From: Trichococcus paludicola
GTDB taxonomy: Bacteria; Bacillota; Bacilli; Lactobacillales; Aerococcaceae
DNA: 64,000 nt
NCBI RefSeq assembly: GCF_003052295.1
Contig: NZ_QBLC01000004.1
Span: forward strand, 1-64,000
Direction: 5' to 3'
Positions 36,649-44,412 of this stretch are shown here, in pieces. Position numbers and translations under genes: made by a program. Positions within the stretch are counted from its first letter, which is position 1, and every line of letters begins with the position of its first letter. The notes below the pieces were generated by a model. It saw only the letters and a list, made by a program, of their open reading frames with translations. It did no database searches and was not told where the DNA came from.

Positions 36649-36837
36649 ATGTCAAAAGAATGTTTCGTAACAGGACGTAAAAGCCGTTCAGGTAATAACC
36701 GTTCCCACGCTATGAACTACACTAAACGTACTTTCAAGCCTAACTTACAAAAAGTTCGTATCTTAGTCGATGGAAAACCTAAAAAAGTATGGGTTTCAGC
36801 TCGAGCTTTGAAATCTGGTAAAGTTGAAAGAGTATAA
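36649..36837 (+). CDS. rpmB: 50S ribosomal protein L28
   Basis: The 62-residue basic protein has the L28 hallmarks [19 protein letters not shown] and [18 protein letters not shown]. Only one cysteine remains, so it is the zinc-free form. AAAGGAGG lies 9 bases upstream of the ATG. It is one of only two plus-strand genes in the window, divergent from asp23-fakA and convergent with rsgA-rpe-thiN. The same arrangement occurs in B. subtilis. Confidence 0.96.
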   Translation: MSKECFVTGRKSRSGNNRSHAMNYTKRTFKPNLQKVRILVDGKPKKVWVSARALKSGKVERV

Positions 36838-36843
36838 AAATAT

Positions 36844-36888
36844 AGATGAGCCCCGGGACCACGCCATGATTCCAGCTCATCTTTTTTT
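36844..36888 (+). terminator. Terminator of rpmB
   Basis: AGATGAGC pairs with GCTCATCT across a 23-base loop and is followed by a run of T. It begins 7 bases after the rpmB stop. Confidence 0.8.
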
Positions 36889-36901
36889 ATTACAGTTTAA
36901 A

Positions 36902-36950
36902 AAATAAAGGAAAGAGGCCCCGGCAAAATCGCGGCTCCTTTCCTTTATTT
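36902..36950 (-). terminator. Terminator of rsgA-rpe-thiN overlapping the thiN stop
   Basis: AAATAAAGGAAAG pairs with CTTTCCTTTATTT, with GC pairs inside the loop. The right arm includes the thiN stop codon (36945-36947). The minus-strand tail is T-rich. Confidence 0.8.
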
Positions 36951-37607
36951 GCATTTGTCAACACTTTGGATGACGGCCAAAAGACCTGATTCAAAAGAAA
37001 AGTGCATCTCAGCCTCTTCAAACTCATTGCTGACCAAAGCTACCGGATAATCGTAATCTTTTCCATTCAAAGAATAAACTACTCCGGTCAGGGTCAATTT
37101 CTTGATTGGGGTCATGCCAATGAACGACAAATATTTTTTATCCGTTTCTTTTTCCAGCACATAACTGCCTGGCATGTAAAACCGCAAGGTATTATGCCGA
37201 TCCATTAGGCTGATTTTGCCGTCCATCCCTTTCATGAGCGGATGGAACGCCAACCATAAATTGCTCATCAGATGGTCCAAACGCCCACCGAAGGCACCCA
37301 AAAGAATGATTTCCTCCGGCTTGAACGTTTCAATCGCATAGGCAATGGCGGCTTCAGTATCCGTTTCATCTTTTTGCGCCGGCAGAATGCGGCAGACGTG
37401 ACTTTTCAGTTTGATGTTTTCCATTTCTGCTGAGCTAACGGAATCAAAATCACCGATGGCCGCATCGAAATGGGTAAGCAGTTCCGCAAGCGTCAACGCT
37501 CCCCTGTCCGCACCAATCAACCGATGGCTTTCCGAATAGCGGTGGACCAAGGCAGCGACATCCGTCTGGTCTCCGCCGACTACAATCACCACTTTCTCAG
37601 ACCGCAT
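36945..37607 (-). CDS. thiN: Thiamine diphosphokinase
   Basis: ThiN transfers pyrophosphate from ATP to thiamine, making the cofactor TPP. The 220-residue protein has LIGADRGALTL and the acidic substrate motifs AIGDFDSVS and KDETDTEAAI. It also has LGAFGGRLDHLMSN and the C-terminal ThiN domain. I chose the ATG at 37607 because AAGGA lies 11 bases upstream; an in-frame ATG at 37619 has none. It overlaps the end of rpe. A ThiT-like transporter gene is at 59.1 kb; no TPP riboswitch is visible at either gene. Confidence 0.94.
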   Translation of the reverse strand: MRSEKVVIVVGGDQTDVAALVHRYSESHRLIGADRGALTLAELLTHFDAAIGDFDSVSSAEMENIKLKSHVCRILPAQKDETDTEAAIAYAIETFKPEEIILLGAFGGRLDHLMSNLWLAFHPLMKGMDGKISLMDRHNTLRFYMPGSYVLEKETDKKYLSFIGMTPIKKLTLTGVVYSLNGKDYDYPVALVSNEFEEAEMHFSFESGLLAVIQSVDKCK

Positions 37608-38256
37608 TATGGCAAGCATCCTTCAATCGGCTGATGGCAGCTGCTGGATTTTCGTCGTCATAAATGTAGGAACCGGCTACGAATACATCCGCACCCGCCT
37701 GAATGCACTTGACGATCGTCTCATGTGTAATGCCGCCATCGACTTCGATTTCGTAATGATAGCCATGCTTTTTGCGCAAGGAAGCCAGCTCTTGGATTTT
37801 GTCCAGGGTGCTTTCGATGAAACCTTGGCCTCCGAAGCCCGGGTTGACGGTCATGACGAGCACCATATCGACATCGCCCAAAACAGGTTTGATGACATCT
37901 ACGCTTGTGCCCGGATTGATGACGACGCCCGCTGCAATGTTTTCATTTTTGATCATCTGGATCGCCCCATGGATGTGGGCAGTGGCTTCTGCATGAATCG
38001 TGATGATGTCGGCGCCGGCCCTGGCGAAGGCCGGGATCAGATTTTCGGGTGTGTTTACCATCAAATGGCAATCCAACGGTAATTTTGTGTGCGGACGGAT
38101 TGCCTGAACAACATTTGGACCCAACGTCAAATTTGCGACGAATTGGCCGTCCATGGCATCGATGTGGATATAATCGGCGCCAGCTTGTTCGACCAACTTG
38201 ACGTCCCGCTCTAAATTCGCGAAATCAGCACTTAATATGGATGGAGCAATTTTCAT
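37597..38256 (-). CDS. rpe: Ribulose-phosphate 3-epimerase
   Basis: Rpe interconverts ribulose-5-phosphate and xylulose-5-phosphate in the pentose phosphate pathway. The 219-residue TIM barrel shows KIAPSILSADFANLERD, HIDAMDGQFVANLTLGP (metal His and Asp), LVMTVNPGFGGQGF and EVDGGI. The frame is open 4 codons further, but the ATG at 38256, giving MKIAPS, is the usual start. It lies 13 bases after rsgA and overlaps thiN by 11 bases, a unit conserved with B. subtilis. Confidence 0.97.
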   Translation of the reverse strand: MKIAPSILSADFANLERDVKLVEQAGADYIHIDAMDGQFVANLTLGPNVVQAIRPHTKLPLDCHLMVNTPENLIPAFARAGADIITIHAEATAHIHGAIQMIKNENIAAGVVINPGTSVDVIKPVLGDVDMVLVMTVNPGFGGQGFIESTLDKIQELASLRKKHGYHYEIEVDGGITHETIVKCIQAGADVFVAGSYIYDDENPAAAISRLKDACHNAV

Positions 38257-38269
38257 TTTCACACACACC

Positions 38270-39172
38270 TTATCTCTTATTTTTTTTTATGTACATCGGT
38301 TTGCGTCCGACGATTTCCTCATGGAACTGCAGATAGTGTTCGTACCTGTACGGGGCAACCTCTCCGGAGGCAACTGCCTCTTTCACCCGGCAATTCGGCT
38401 CATTGATGTGCATGCAACCGCCGAATCGGCATTGATCGCGTAGCGCTTCAAAATCCGGGAAAAAAGAAGGCAGATCGACCGCTTCAATGTCGATCAAGTC
38501 GATTGTGCTGAAACCGGGTGTATCGGCAATCAGAGCCTCCCCAACAGGATGCAACTCGACATGCCGCGTCGTATGGCGACCCCTACCCAAGGCGGTCGAA
38601 ATTTCGCCTGTCAGCAAATCCAATTCGGGCATCAATTGATTCAACAATGTGGATTTCCCGGCACCGGATTGGCCCATAAACACAGCCATCCCTTTGCCCA
38701 TGGTCGTAACCAACTCCTCCAAAGAGGAAGCTCCCTCGGGATAATCCGATAAAATCATCGTGTATCCGATCGATTCATAGTAAGTTTTGTACTGAAGCAT
38801 ATCCTTCTTGGCTTTTTCATCCAACAGATCTATTTTTGTAACGTAGATGATGGGACTGATGTTGTTTGCTTCCAGGTAAACCAAGAAACGATCCACCAAA
38901 TAGGAAGAAAAATCGGGTTCGATCGCCGACATCACAATGACGCCAAAATCGACATTCGCCACAGTCGGACGAATCAATTCATTTTTCCTTGGGTAGATGT
39001 CCAACAGAACACCCTCCGTTAAGTTGTCACTTTCGAAATCGACAAAATCCCCAATAAGCGGAGCCATGTTTTTCACGCGGAAGTTCCCTCTTCCTCTCGT
39101 CTGATACGTTTGACCGTCCACATATATATAATAAAATCCGCTTATTGCTTTCCTGACTTGTCCTTTTTGCAA
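38270..39172 (-). CDS. rsgA: Ribosome small subunit GTPase RsgA
   Basis: RsgA checks the decoding centre during late 30S assembly. The 300-residue protein has an N-terminal OB fold and a circularly permuted GTPase: the G4 motif TKIDLLD comes before the P-loop GQSGAGKSTLLNQL and the G3 motif DTPGF. A zinc knuckle of the form CRFGGCMHINEPNC is near the end, followed by RYEHYLQFHEE. It has its own promoter (39208-39237) after the prkC terminator and starts the rsgA-rpe-thiN unit. Confidence 0.97.
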   Translation of the reverse strand: MQKGQVRKAISGFYYIYVDGQTYQTRGRGNFRVKNMAPLIGDFVDFESDNLTEGVLLDIYPRKNELIRPTVANVDFGVIVMSAIEPDFSSYLVDRFLVYLEANNISPIIYVTKIDLLDEKAKKDMLQYKTYYESIGYTMILSDYPEGASSLEELVTTMGKGMAVFMGQSGAGKSTLLNQLMPELDLLTGEISTALGRGRHTTRHVELHPVGEALIADTPGFSTIDLIDIEAVDLPSFFPDFEALRDQCRFGGCMHINEPNCRVKEAVASGEVAPYRYEHYLQFHEEIVGRKPMYIKKNKR

Positions 39173-39207
39173 ATCGACAACGCCTCCTAGTTTAGTTCTT
39201 TCTCTCT

Positions 39208-39237
39208 ATTCTACACTGTTCTACAAAAAAATGACAA
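39208..39237 (-). promoter_or_regulatory. Promoter of rsgA-rpe-thiN
   Basis: TTGTCA and TAGAAT are 18 bases apart on the minus strand. The -35 lies inside the stem of the prkC terminator. Confidence 0.65.
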
Positions 39238-39261
39238 ACCATTTTGATGTTTGTCATTTTT
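39227..39261 (-). terminator. Terminator of prkC
   Basis: A perfect 13-bp stem, AAAAATGACAAAC with its complement, encloses a 9-base loop. It has a U-run on the minus strand and begins 16 bases past the prkC stop. Confidence 0.9.
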
Positions 39262-39276
39262 GTAGCCTATATATTT

Positions 39277-41319
39277 CTATTGTTTAAGTTCCGAAGCTTC
39301 GTTGATGACTTCGCCATCTCTTTCGATCCGGTAAGAAGCTGAGTTGCCTTCCAGAATACGGAAATTCAATGTCACGACCTCATCCGCTGCTATATCGAAC
39401 TCACGGAAAACGTCACTGAGGACATGATCTTCGTCCTGCACATAAATGACGATGTGGTTGGGTTCGTTGGTGGAACTACTGACGGCCGCATTGCTGTTGG
39501 CATTTTCGCTGCCTTGACTGTTGCTGCTCTCAGAAGCGGGTTGCGGTGCGGCTGCCGCGAGATAGGGAATCGTGATGGTACGGCTGAAGGAAACCACTTG
39601 CGGCTCTTCAGGACCTATCGAAATCACCACATTCAAGGCATCCCCAGATACAAATGGAGACCCGCCTGCAAGACTTTGGCTTACGACCAAGCCTGCTGCA
39701 ATCGTATCTGAATAAGCTTCAGTGACCGTCAACGCGAGCCCGTATTGTCCTGCATAATCCTCGACGCTCTTTCTCGTATATCCCGATAGATCGCGCATAG
39801 TATAGGATTCATTTCCGTCACTCACCAGAAATGACAGCGTAGTTTCGCTTGGTTTCACTTCCGCGCCAGGCTCTAAGCTCTGGCTGATGATGTCGCCTTC
39901 AGCGACTTCGCTGCTGAATTCATGTGTCCTTTCGATCGTAAAGCCTTCTTTACGCAAGTCTTCCAGAACACTGTCATATTCTTGCCCTTCATAGTCGAGA
40001 AGCGTGAACAATTCCTCGCCCAGACTGATGACCAGGTCGATTTCATCACCGGCTTTAACGGATGCACCGATTTTCGGCGACGTTTCAATGACAGCATCTT
40101 CTTCGACTTCATCGCTGTATTCTTCCGTTATATTCCCCAATACCAATCCCGCATCTTCCAATGCAAGCCGTGCACTGGCTTGATCCATATCGGACACATC
40201 CGGCACAGTCACTGCATCTGCTTCCTGGTTATTGTAAAAGAAGAAGAAAAAGCTGGTAATCAGACTCAGCAGCAACACCACGAAGAGAACGAATGTCCAT
40301 TTCTTTCGTTTTTTCTTGCCTCCAGCGACCTCCCGCCCTGATTCGTATTCGTGGATCGGTTCAGCTTTCACGGTTGTTGGAGGTGAAACAATCGTTTTAT
40401 CGCTGTCCGCTTTGGCTACGACTTCAGCTGATAAAGGTGTGAGTACTTTTGTTTCCTGCAACAGCGACACTGGCATAAAAGGTGCTTCGTGCAAGCGCTC
40501 CTCATTCAAGCAAGTATCGAGATCCGCCATCATTTCTTCACAGGTGGCGTAACGATCTAGAGGTTCTTTCGCCGTGGCCTTCATGATGACATTTTCCAAA
40601 CTTTGAGGGATCTCCGGATGATTCTCCCGAATGAAAGGCATCGGTTCCTGAAAATGCTTCAGGGCGACGCTGACAGCTGATTCTCCATCGAATGGGACCG
40701 CCCCGCTAAGCAATTCGTACAGGACAACTCCTAAAGCGTAGATGTCTGATTTTGAAGTGGCCATACTTCCTCTGGCTTGCTCTGGAGACAAGTAATGGAC
40801 GGAGCCCAATAGCGTATTCGTCTGGGTGATCGATGTTTCCGATAGTGCAACAGCAATTCCGAAATCGGTAATTTTGATGCGGTCCTGATTATCGATCAGA
40901 ATATTTTGTGGTTTGATGTCCCTATGGATGATCCGATTTTTGTGGGCCAACGCCACAGCCGACAAAACTTGGTGCATGATATGGATCGACTTCTCCGGCG
41001 AAACCCTGCCTTGAATGTCGATATATTTTTTCAAATCCGTGCCATCGATGAATTCCATCACGATGTATTGCACTTCATCTTCTTCATCCACATCATATAC
41101 ACCTACGATGTTCGGATGGATCAATTGTGTGGCTGAGAGGGCTTCACGCTGAAAACGGCGCAGGGCATCCTTATTGTCACGGAAGTCAAAACGCAACACT
41201 TTGATGGCGACCGGACGATCTAAAATCAGATCATGGCCCAGATAAACGTTCGCCATCCCGCCGCTTCCGATATGACGGACGATTTTATAGCGCCCGCCTA
41301 ATTTCTTTCCTGCCTCCAC
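39277..41319 (-). CDS. prkC: Serine/threonine kinase with PASTA domains (PrkC/PknB/Stk)
   Basis: A membrane receptor kinase that senses muropeptides or lipid II and controls cell wall growth, division and stress responses. The 680 residues hold a kinase domain with Lys40, catalytic Asp134 in HRDIKPQN and DFG at 152-154. A juxtamembrane linker and one membrane helix near 345-365 follow, then three PASTA repeats (about 370-580). A Ser/Asn-rich linker and a beta-rich domain of about 70 residues come last. The start is GTG, inside the end of stp (22-base overlap), with a GAGGGGG site. Confidence 0.96.
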   Translation of the reverse strand: MEAGKKLGGRYKIVRHIGSGGMANVYLGHDLILDRPVAIKVLRFDFRDNKDALRRFQREALSATQLIHPNIVGVYDVDEEDEVQYIVMEFIDGTDLKKYIDIQGRVSPEKSIHIMHQVLSAVALAHKNRIIHRDIKPQNILIDNQDRIKITDFGIAVALSETSITQTNTLLGSVHYLSPEQARGSMATSKSDIYALGVVLYELLSGAVPFDGESAVSVALKHFQEPMPFIRENHPEIPQSLENVIMKATAKEPLDRYATCEEMMADLDTCLNEERLHEAPFMPVSLLQETKVLTPLSAEVVAKADSDKTIVSPPTTVKAEPIHEYESGREVAGGKKKRKKWTFVLFVVLLLSLITSFFFFFYNNQEADAVTVPDVSDMDQASARLALEDAGLVLGNITEEYSDEVEEDAVIETSPKIGASVKAGDEIDLVISLGEELFTLLDYEGQEYDSVLEDLRKEGFTIERTHEFSSEVAEGDIISQSLEPGAEVKPSETTLSFLVSDGNESYTMRDLSGYTRKSVEDYAGQYGLALTVTEAYSDTIAAGLVVSQSLAGGSPFVSGDALNVVISIGPEEPQVVSFSRTITIPYLAAAAPQPASESSNSQGSENANSNAAVSSSTNEPNHIVIYVQDEDHVLSDVFREFDIAADEVVTLNFRILEGNSASYRIERDGEVINEASELKQ

Positions 41320-42065
41320 ATCGGTTCCCCCTCTCTATCAGTAAAATCAGCCAAAAGTACTGTGATGTTGTCCAAGCCGCCAGCCGCATTCGCTTTATCG
41401 ACCAAAGAAAGGACTTTTTCTTCAAGCGGAAGCCATTCCTTCAGCATCTGGGCAATTTCTTCATCATCCATCATGTTGGTCAAGCCATCGGAACAAAGAA
41501 GCAACAAATCACCCTGCACAAGCGGCATGGCCATGATATCGATATCCAGTTTCCTGGAAACACCCAAGGAACGCGTCAAAATGTTCTTTCTTGGATGATG
41601 CTGCGCTTCTTCCGGGGTTATTTCCCCTGACTTGATGAATTCATTCACCAAGGAATGGTCTTCCGTGATTTGACGGAGTTTATAATTTCTGTAGACATAA
41701 GCCCGACTGTCGCCGATATTGGCAATAATGATTTCCTTGCCTACGATGGCCGCAGCCACCAAGGTCGTCCCCATTCCATCCAGGTCACTGTAATCCAATG
41801 ATTTTTGAAAAACCAGATCATTGACGCGCTGGATGTTGGCGATCAGCCAACGGGACAATTCTTCGCTATTCGTGAAACGGGATCCCTTCCAAGCTGCACC
41901 CAGGTGGGATACCCCCATTTCGCTGGCGACATCACCAGCCTTATGGCCACCCATGCCATCGCATACGATCATGAGCGATTGCTGGGCTTCATTCACGAAA
42001 TAACTTACATAATCTTGATTGATTGCTCTATTTTTGCCTCTATCACTTTTGAAGGCTATCTGCAT
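41298..42065 (-). CDS. stp: PP2C-type protein phosphatase (Stp/PrpC)
   Basis: The partner phosphatase that reverses PrkC phosphorylation. The 255-residue PPM-family enzyme shows the metal-binding motifs QDYVSYF (early Asp), DGMGGHKAGDVAS, GDSRAYVYRN, LLLCSDGLTNMM and GGLDNITVLL. Its end overlaps the kinase gene by 22 bases, so the two are made together. It follows rsmB by 28 bases in the priA-fmt-rsmB-stp-prkC unit, whose order matches B. subtilis. Confidence 0.96.
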   Translation of the reverse strand: MQIAFKSDRGKNRAINQDYVSYFVNEAQQSLMIVCDGMGGHKAGDVASEMGVSHLGAAWKGSRFTNSEELSRWLIANIQRVNDLVFQKSLDYSDLDGMGTTLVAAAIVGKEIIIANIGDSRAYVYRNYKLRQITEDHSLVNEFIKSGEITPEEAQHHPRKNILTRSLGVSRKLDIDIMAMPLVQGDLLLLCSDGLTNMMDDEEIAQMLKEWLPLEEKVLSLVDKANAAGGLDNITVLLADFTDREGEPMWRQERN

Positions 42066-42093
42066 TCTTTCCCCTCAATTCTTTCTTAATCAT

Positions 42094-43458
42094 TTACCTT
42101 TTTACCATACAGCTGATGAAGAATCCATCAGTTCCATAATCATGCGGATATATCTGCACAAATCCTTCAGGAGTGAAAGATTTTTTATCCAAAGAATCGG
42201 AGTGTATCGGGACGATTGCAAATTCGGCATGATTTTCAATGAATGTCTGGACAGTCATTTGATTCTCTTCTTTAGTTAGTGTACATGTACTGTATACCAA
42301 ACGTCCACCTTTTTTTAACAGGGAACTGACGGAGTCCAGTATCAAAAGTTGCTCTTGATGCAAGTCCAAAAAGTCCTGCATATTTTTCACATATTTGATT
42401 TCCGGCTTTCTGCGCATCAAACCCAACCCAGAACAGGGTGCATCCACGAAGATGGCATCAAAGGACTCCGGTGCAAATGCTGTGCCTGCTTCTTTGGCAT
42501 CCATCACGCGGGTTTCGATGCGATCGGCTACGTGCAGACGCTCGGCATTTTGGTTGATTAGGCTTATCTTGTGCTCATACATATCCAAGGCGATGACTTT
42601 GCCGTTTTCCGAAGCCGAGAGATAACTGGCCATGTGCGTCGTCTTCCCACCCGGTGCGGCACAACTGTCCAAAACCAGAAAATCCTTTTCCAGCTCTCCT
42701 ACCGGCGCGACCAACTGGCTCGATTCGTCCTGAATCGTAAGGATGCCCTCTTTGAACAGCGGGGAGTCAACGATTTTCCCGCCGTGAATCCGGATGCCCG
42801 AAGCTGAAATCGGACTTGGGACCACATCGAAACCATCTGCTTGCAACAGCGCAATCGCCTCTTCCCGGGACATTGCCTGCGACTGCAATCGAACCGATAC
42901 GAAGGGATCTTCCAATAAGGAAAACGCCATTTTTTCGGTTTCCTCGATGCCGATTTTTTCGATGAAATAGGCGACAAGCCATTTCGGCATGCTCGCCCCT
43001 ACACTGATGCGTTTCTTAGCGTTGCTGATCGTTTTCCAGTCCCGCAGCCCATTCCGCTGCACATTCCGCAGGACGCCATTCACATAACTGGCGATGCCCG
43101 TATGGCCTTTAGCTTTCGCTATCTCAGCCGCATCGAAAAGGACGGCATGATCCGGAACCTTCGTCAAATAGACCATCTGATAAGCAGAGACGCGCAATAA
43201 ATTAGTCACCCAAGAAAGTTGTTTTTTGGGATCCTTGATGTATGCCGAAAGGCCATAATCCAAAGTCATTTTTCGCTGGATGACACCATAGACGATTTCA
43301 GTCAACAAGCCGGCATCTTTCGGTGATAATTTCTCGGCTTGGATGACTTTGTTCAGCAGCAGATTGGAATACGCGCCTTCATTCTCTACGCTTTCCAATA
43401 TATCGACAGCCAGATAACGGACTGTGTGCTTGATTTTGTTTTTGAGTTTATTGTCCAT
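42094..43458 (-). CDS. rsmB: 16S rRNA (cytosine-967-C5)-methyltransferase
   Basis: RsmB methylates C967 of 16S rRNA. The 454-residue protein has an N-terminal NusB-like RNA-binding domain (about 1-140) and a Rossmann methyltransferase domain with DSCAAPGGKTTHMA for SAM binding. FVDAPCSGLG carries one key Cys and YSTCTLTKEEN the catalytic Cys. Its start overlaps the fmt end by 11 bases. All catalytic residues are present. Confidence 0.96.
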   Translation of the reverse strand: MDNKLKNKIKHTVRYLAVDILESVENEGAYSNLLLNKVIQAEKLSPKDAGLLTEIVYGVIQRKMTLDYGLSAYIKDPKKQLSWVTNLLRVSAYQMVYLTKVPDHAVLFDAAEIAKAKGHTGIASYVNGVLRNVQRNGLRDWKTISNAKKRISVGASMPKWLVAYFIEKIGIEETEKMAFSLLEDPFVSVRLQSQAMSREEAIALLQADGFDVVPSPISASGIRIHGGKIVDSPLFKEGILTIQDESSQLVAPVGELEKDFLVLDSCAAPGGKTTHMASYLSASENGKVIALDMYEHKISLINQNAERLHVADRIETRVMDAKEAGTAFAPESFDAIFVDAPCSGLGLMRRKPEIKYVKNMQDFLDLHQEQLLILDSVSSLLKKGGRLVYSTCTLTKEENQMTVQTFIENHAEFAIVPIHSDSLDKKSFTPEGFVQIYPHDYGTDGFFISCMVKR

Positions 43459-44401
43459 CCGTTTCGAACCTTGTACCTTCTTGGATTTCGCAGGCGCTGC
43501 CCCGCAAGTAGTCCGCCGCTGACATGCGTTTTTTCCCGGCAGGTTGGAGTTCCGTCATTTTGAAGACAGTGCGCTCCCCGCATGCCACATACAGAGCTTC
43601 CTTGTCTGTTGCAAACACCGTGCCGGGTTCATCAGCAGTGGTCAGCTCGACAGCCTGTCCAGCCCATACTTTGATCCTTTGCCCGTCCAAGAGCGTGTGC
43701 GCCACTGGCCACGGACGCATGCCTCGGACTTGGCAAGCCACTTGTGCGGCCGTTTTGGACCAATCGATGCGTTCCTCTTCGCGTTTGATGTTCGGCGAAA
43801 AGGTGGCTACGGACTCATCCTGTTCTGCTGCCACGAGTTTGCCTTGGAAAAATTCAGGCAATGTTTCGATCAAAAGATTTTTGCCCAATTCGCTCAACTT
43901 CAAGAACATCGTTCCGACATCATCTGCCTCGGTGATGGGTATGGCTTCCTGCGCCAACACAGCCCCGGCATCCATTTTTTTCTCCATGTACATGATGGAG
44001 ACTCCTGTTTCTTTTTCCCCATTGATGATGGCGTAATGGACAGGAGCGCCCCCGCGATATTTCGGCAACAAAGAAGCATGCACATTGATGGAGCGGAAAC
44101 GGGGAGCGTTCAGCAGCTTGACCGGCAGGAATTGTCCATAGGCCGCTGTCACAATCAGATCCGGCTCCAAGGCAATCAGTTCAGCCATTTCTGGTGAACC
44201 GGAAATTTTTTCCGGCTGATAGACCGGCAGACCGTGCTTCAATGCGGCTTCCTTCACTGGGGAAGGCGTCAACAGTTTCTTTCTGCCAACCGGACGGTCC
44301 GGTTGTGTGACAACTGCGATCACATCATAATCATGCTGCAATAAAGCCTCTAAAATGGGCACTGAAAATTCCGGGGTGCCCATAAAAATGATTTTTTTCA
44401 T
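43448..44401 (-). CDS. fmt: Methionyl-tRNA formyltransferase
   Basis: Fmt formylates initiator Met-tRNA for translation start. The 317 residues include the N-terminus IIFMGTPEFSVPILEAL, the catalytic region INVHASLLPKYRGGAPVHYAIINGE (Asn, His) and the Asp of EKKMDAG. A C-terminal OB-like domain for tRNA binding follows. AGGAGG precedes the ATG. It lies 11 bases after priA. The companion def gene is not seen in the window. Confidence 0.97.
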   Translation of the reverse strand: MKKIIFMGTPEFSVPILEALLQHDYDVIAVVTQPDRPVGRKKLLTPSPVKEAALKHGLPVYQPEKISGSPEMAELIALEPDLIVTAAYGQFLPVKLLNAPRFRSINVHASLLPKYRGGAPVHYAIINGEKETGVSIMYMEKKMDAGAVLAQEAIPITEADDVGTMFLKLSELGKNLLIETLPEFFQGKLVAAEQDESVATFSPNIKREEERIDWSKTAAQVACQVRGMRPWPVAHTLLDGQRIKVWAGQAVELTTADEPGTVFATDKEALYVACGERTVFKMTELQPAGKKRMSAADYLRGSACEIQEGTRFETDGQ

Positions 44402-44412
44402 TTATATACCTC

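Noticed and set aside
37608-37619. Longer thiN start at 37619
   Set aside because: No ribosome site in front of it; the ATG at 37607 has AAGGA at a usable distance.
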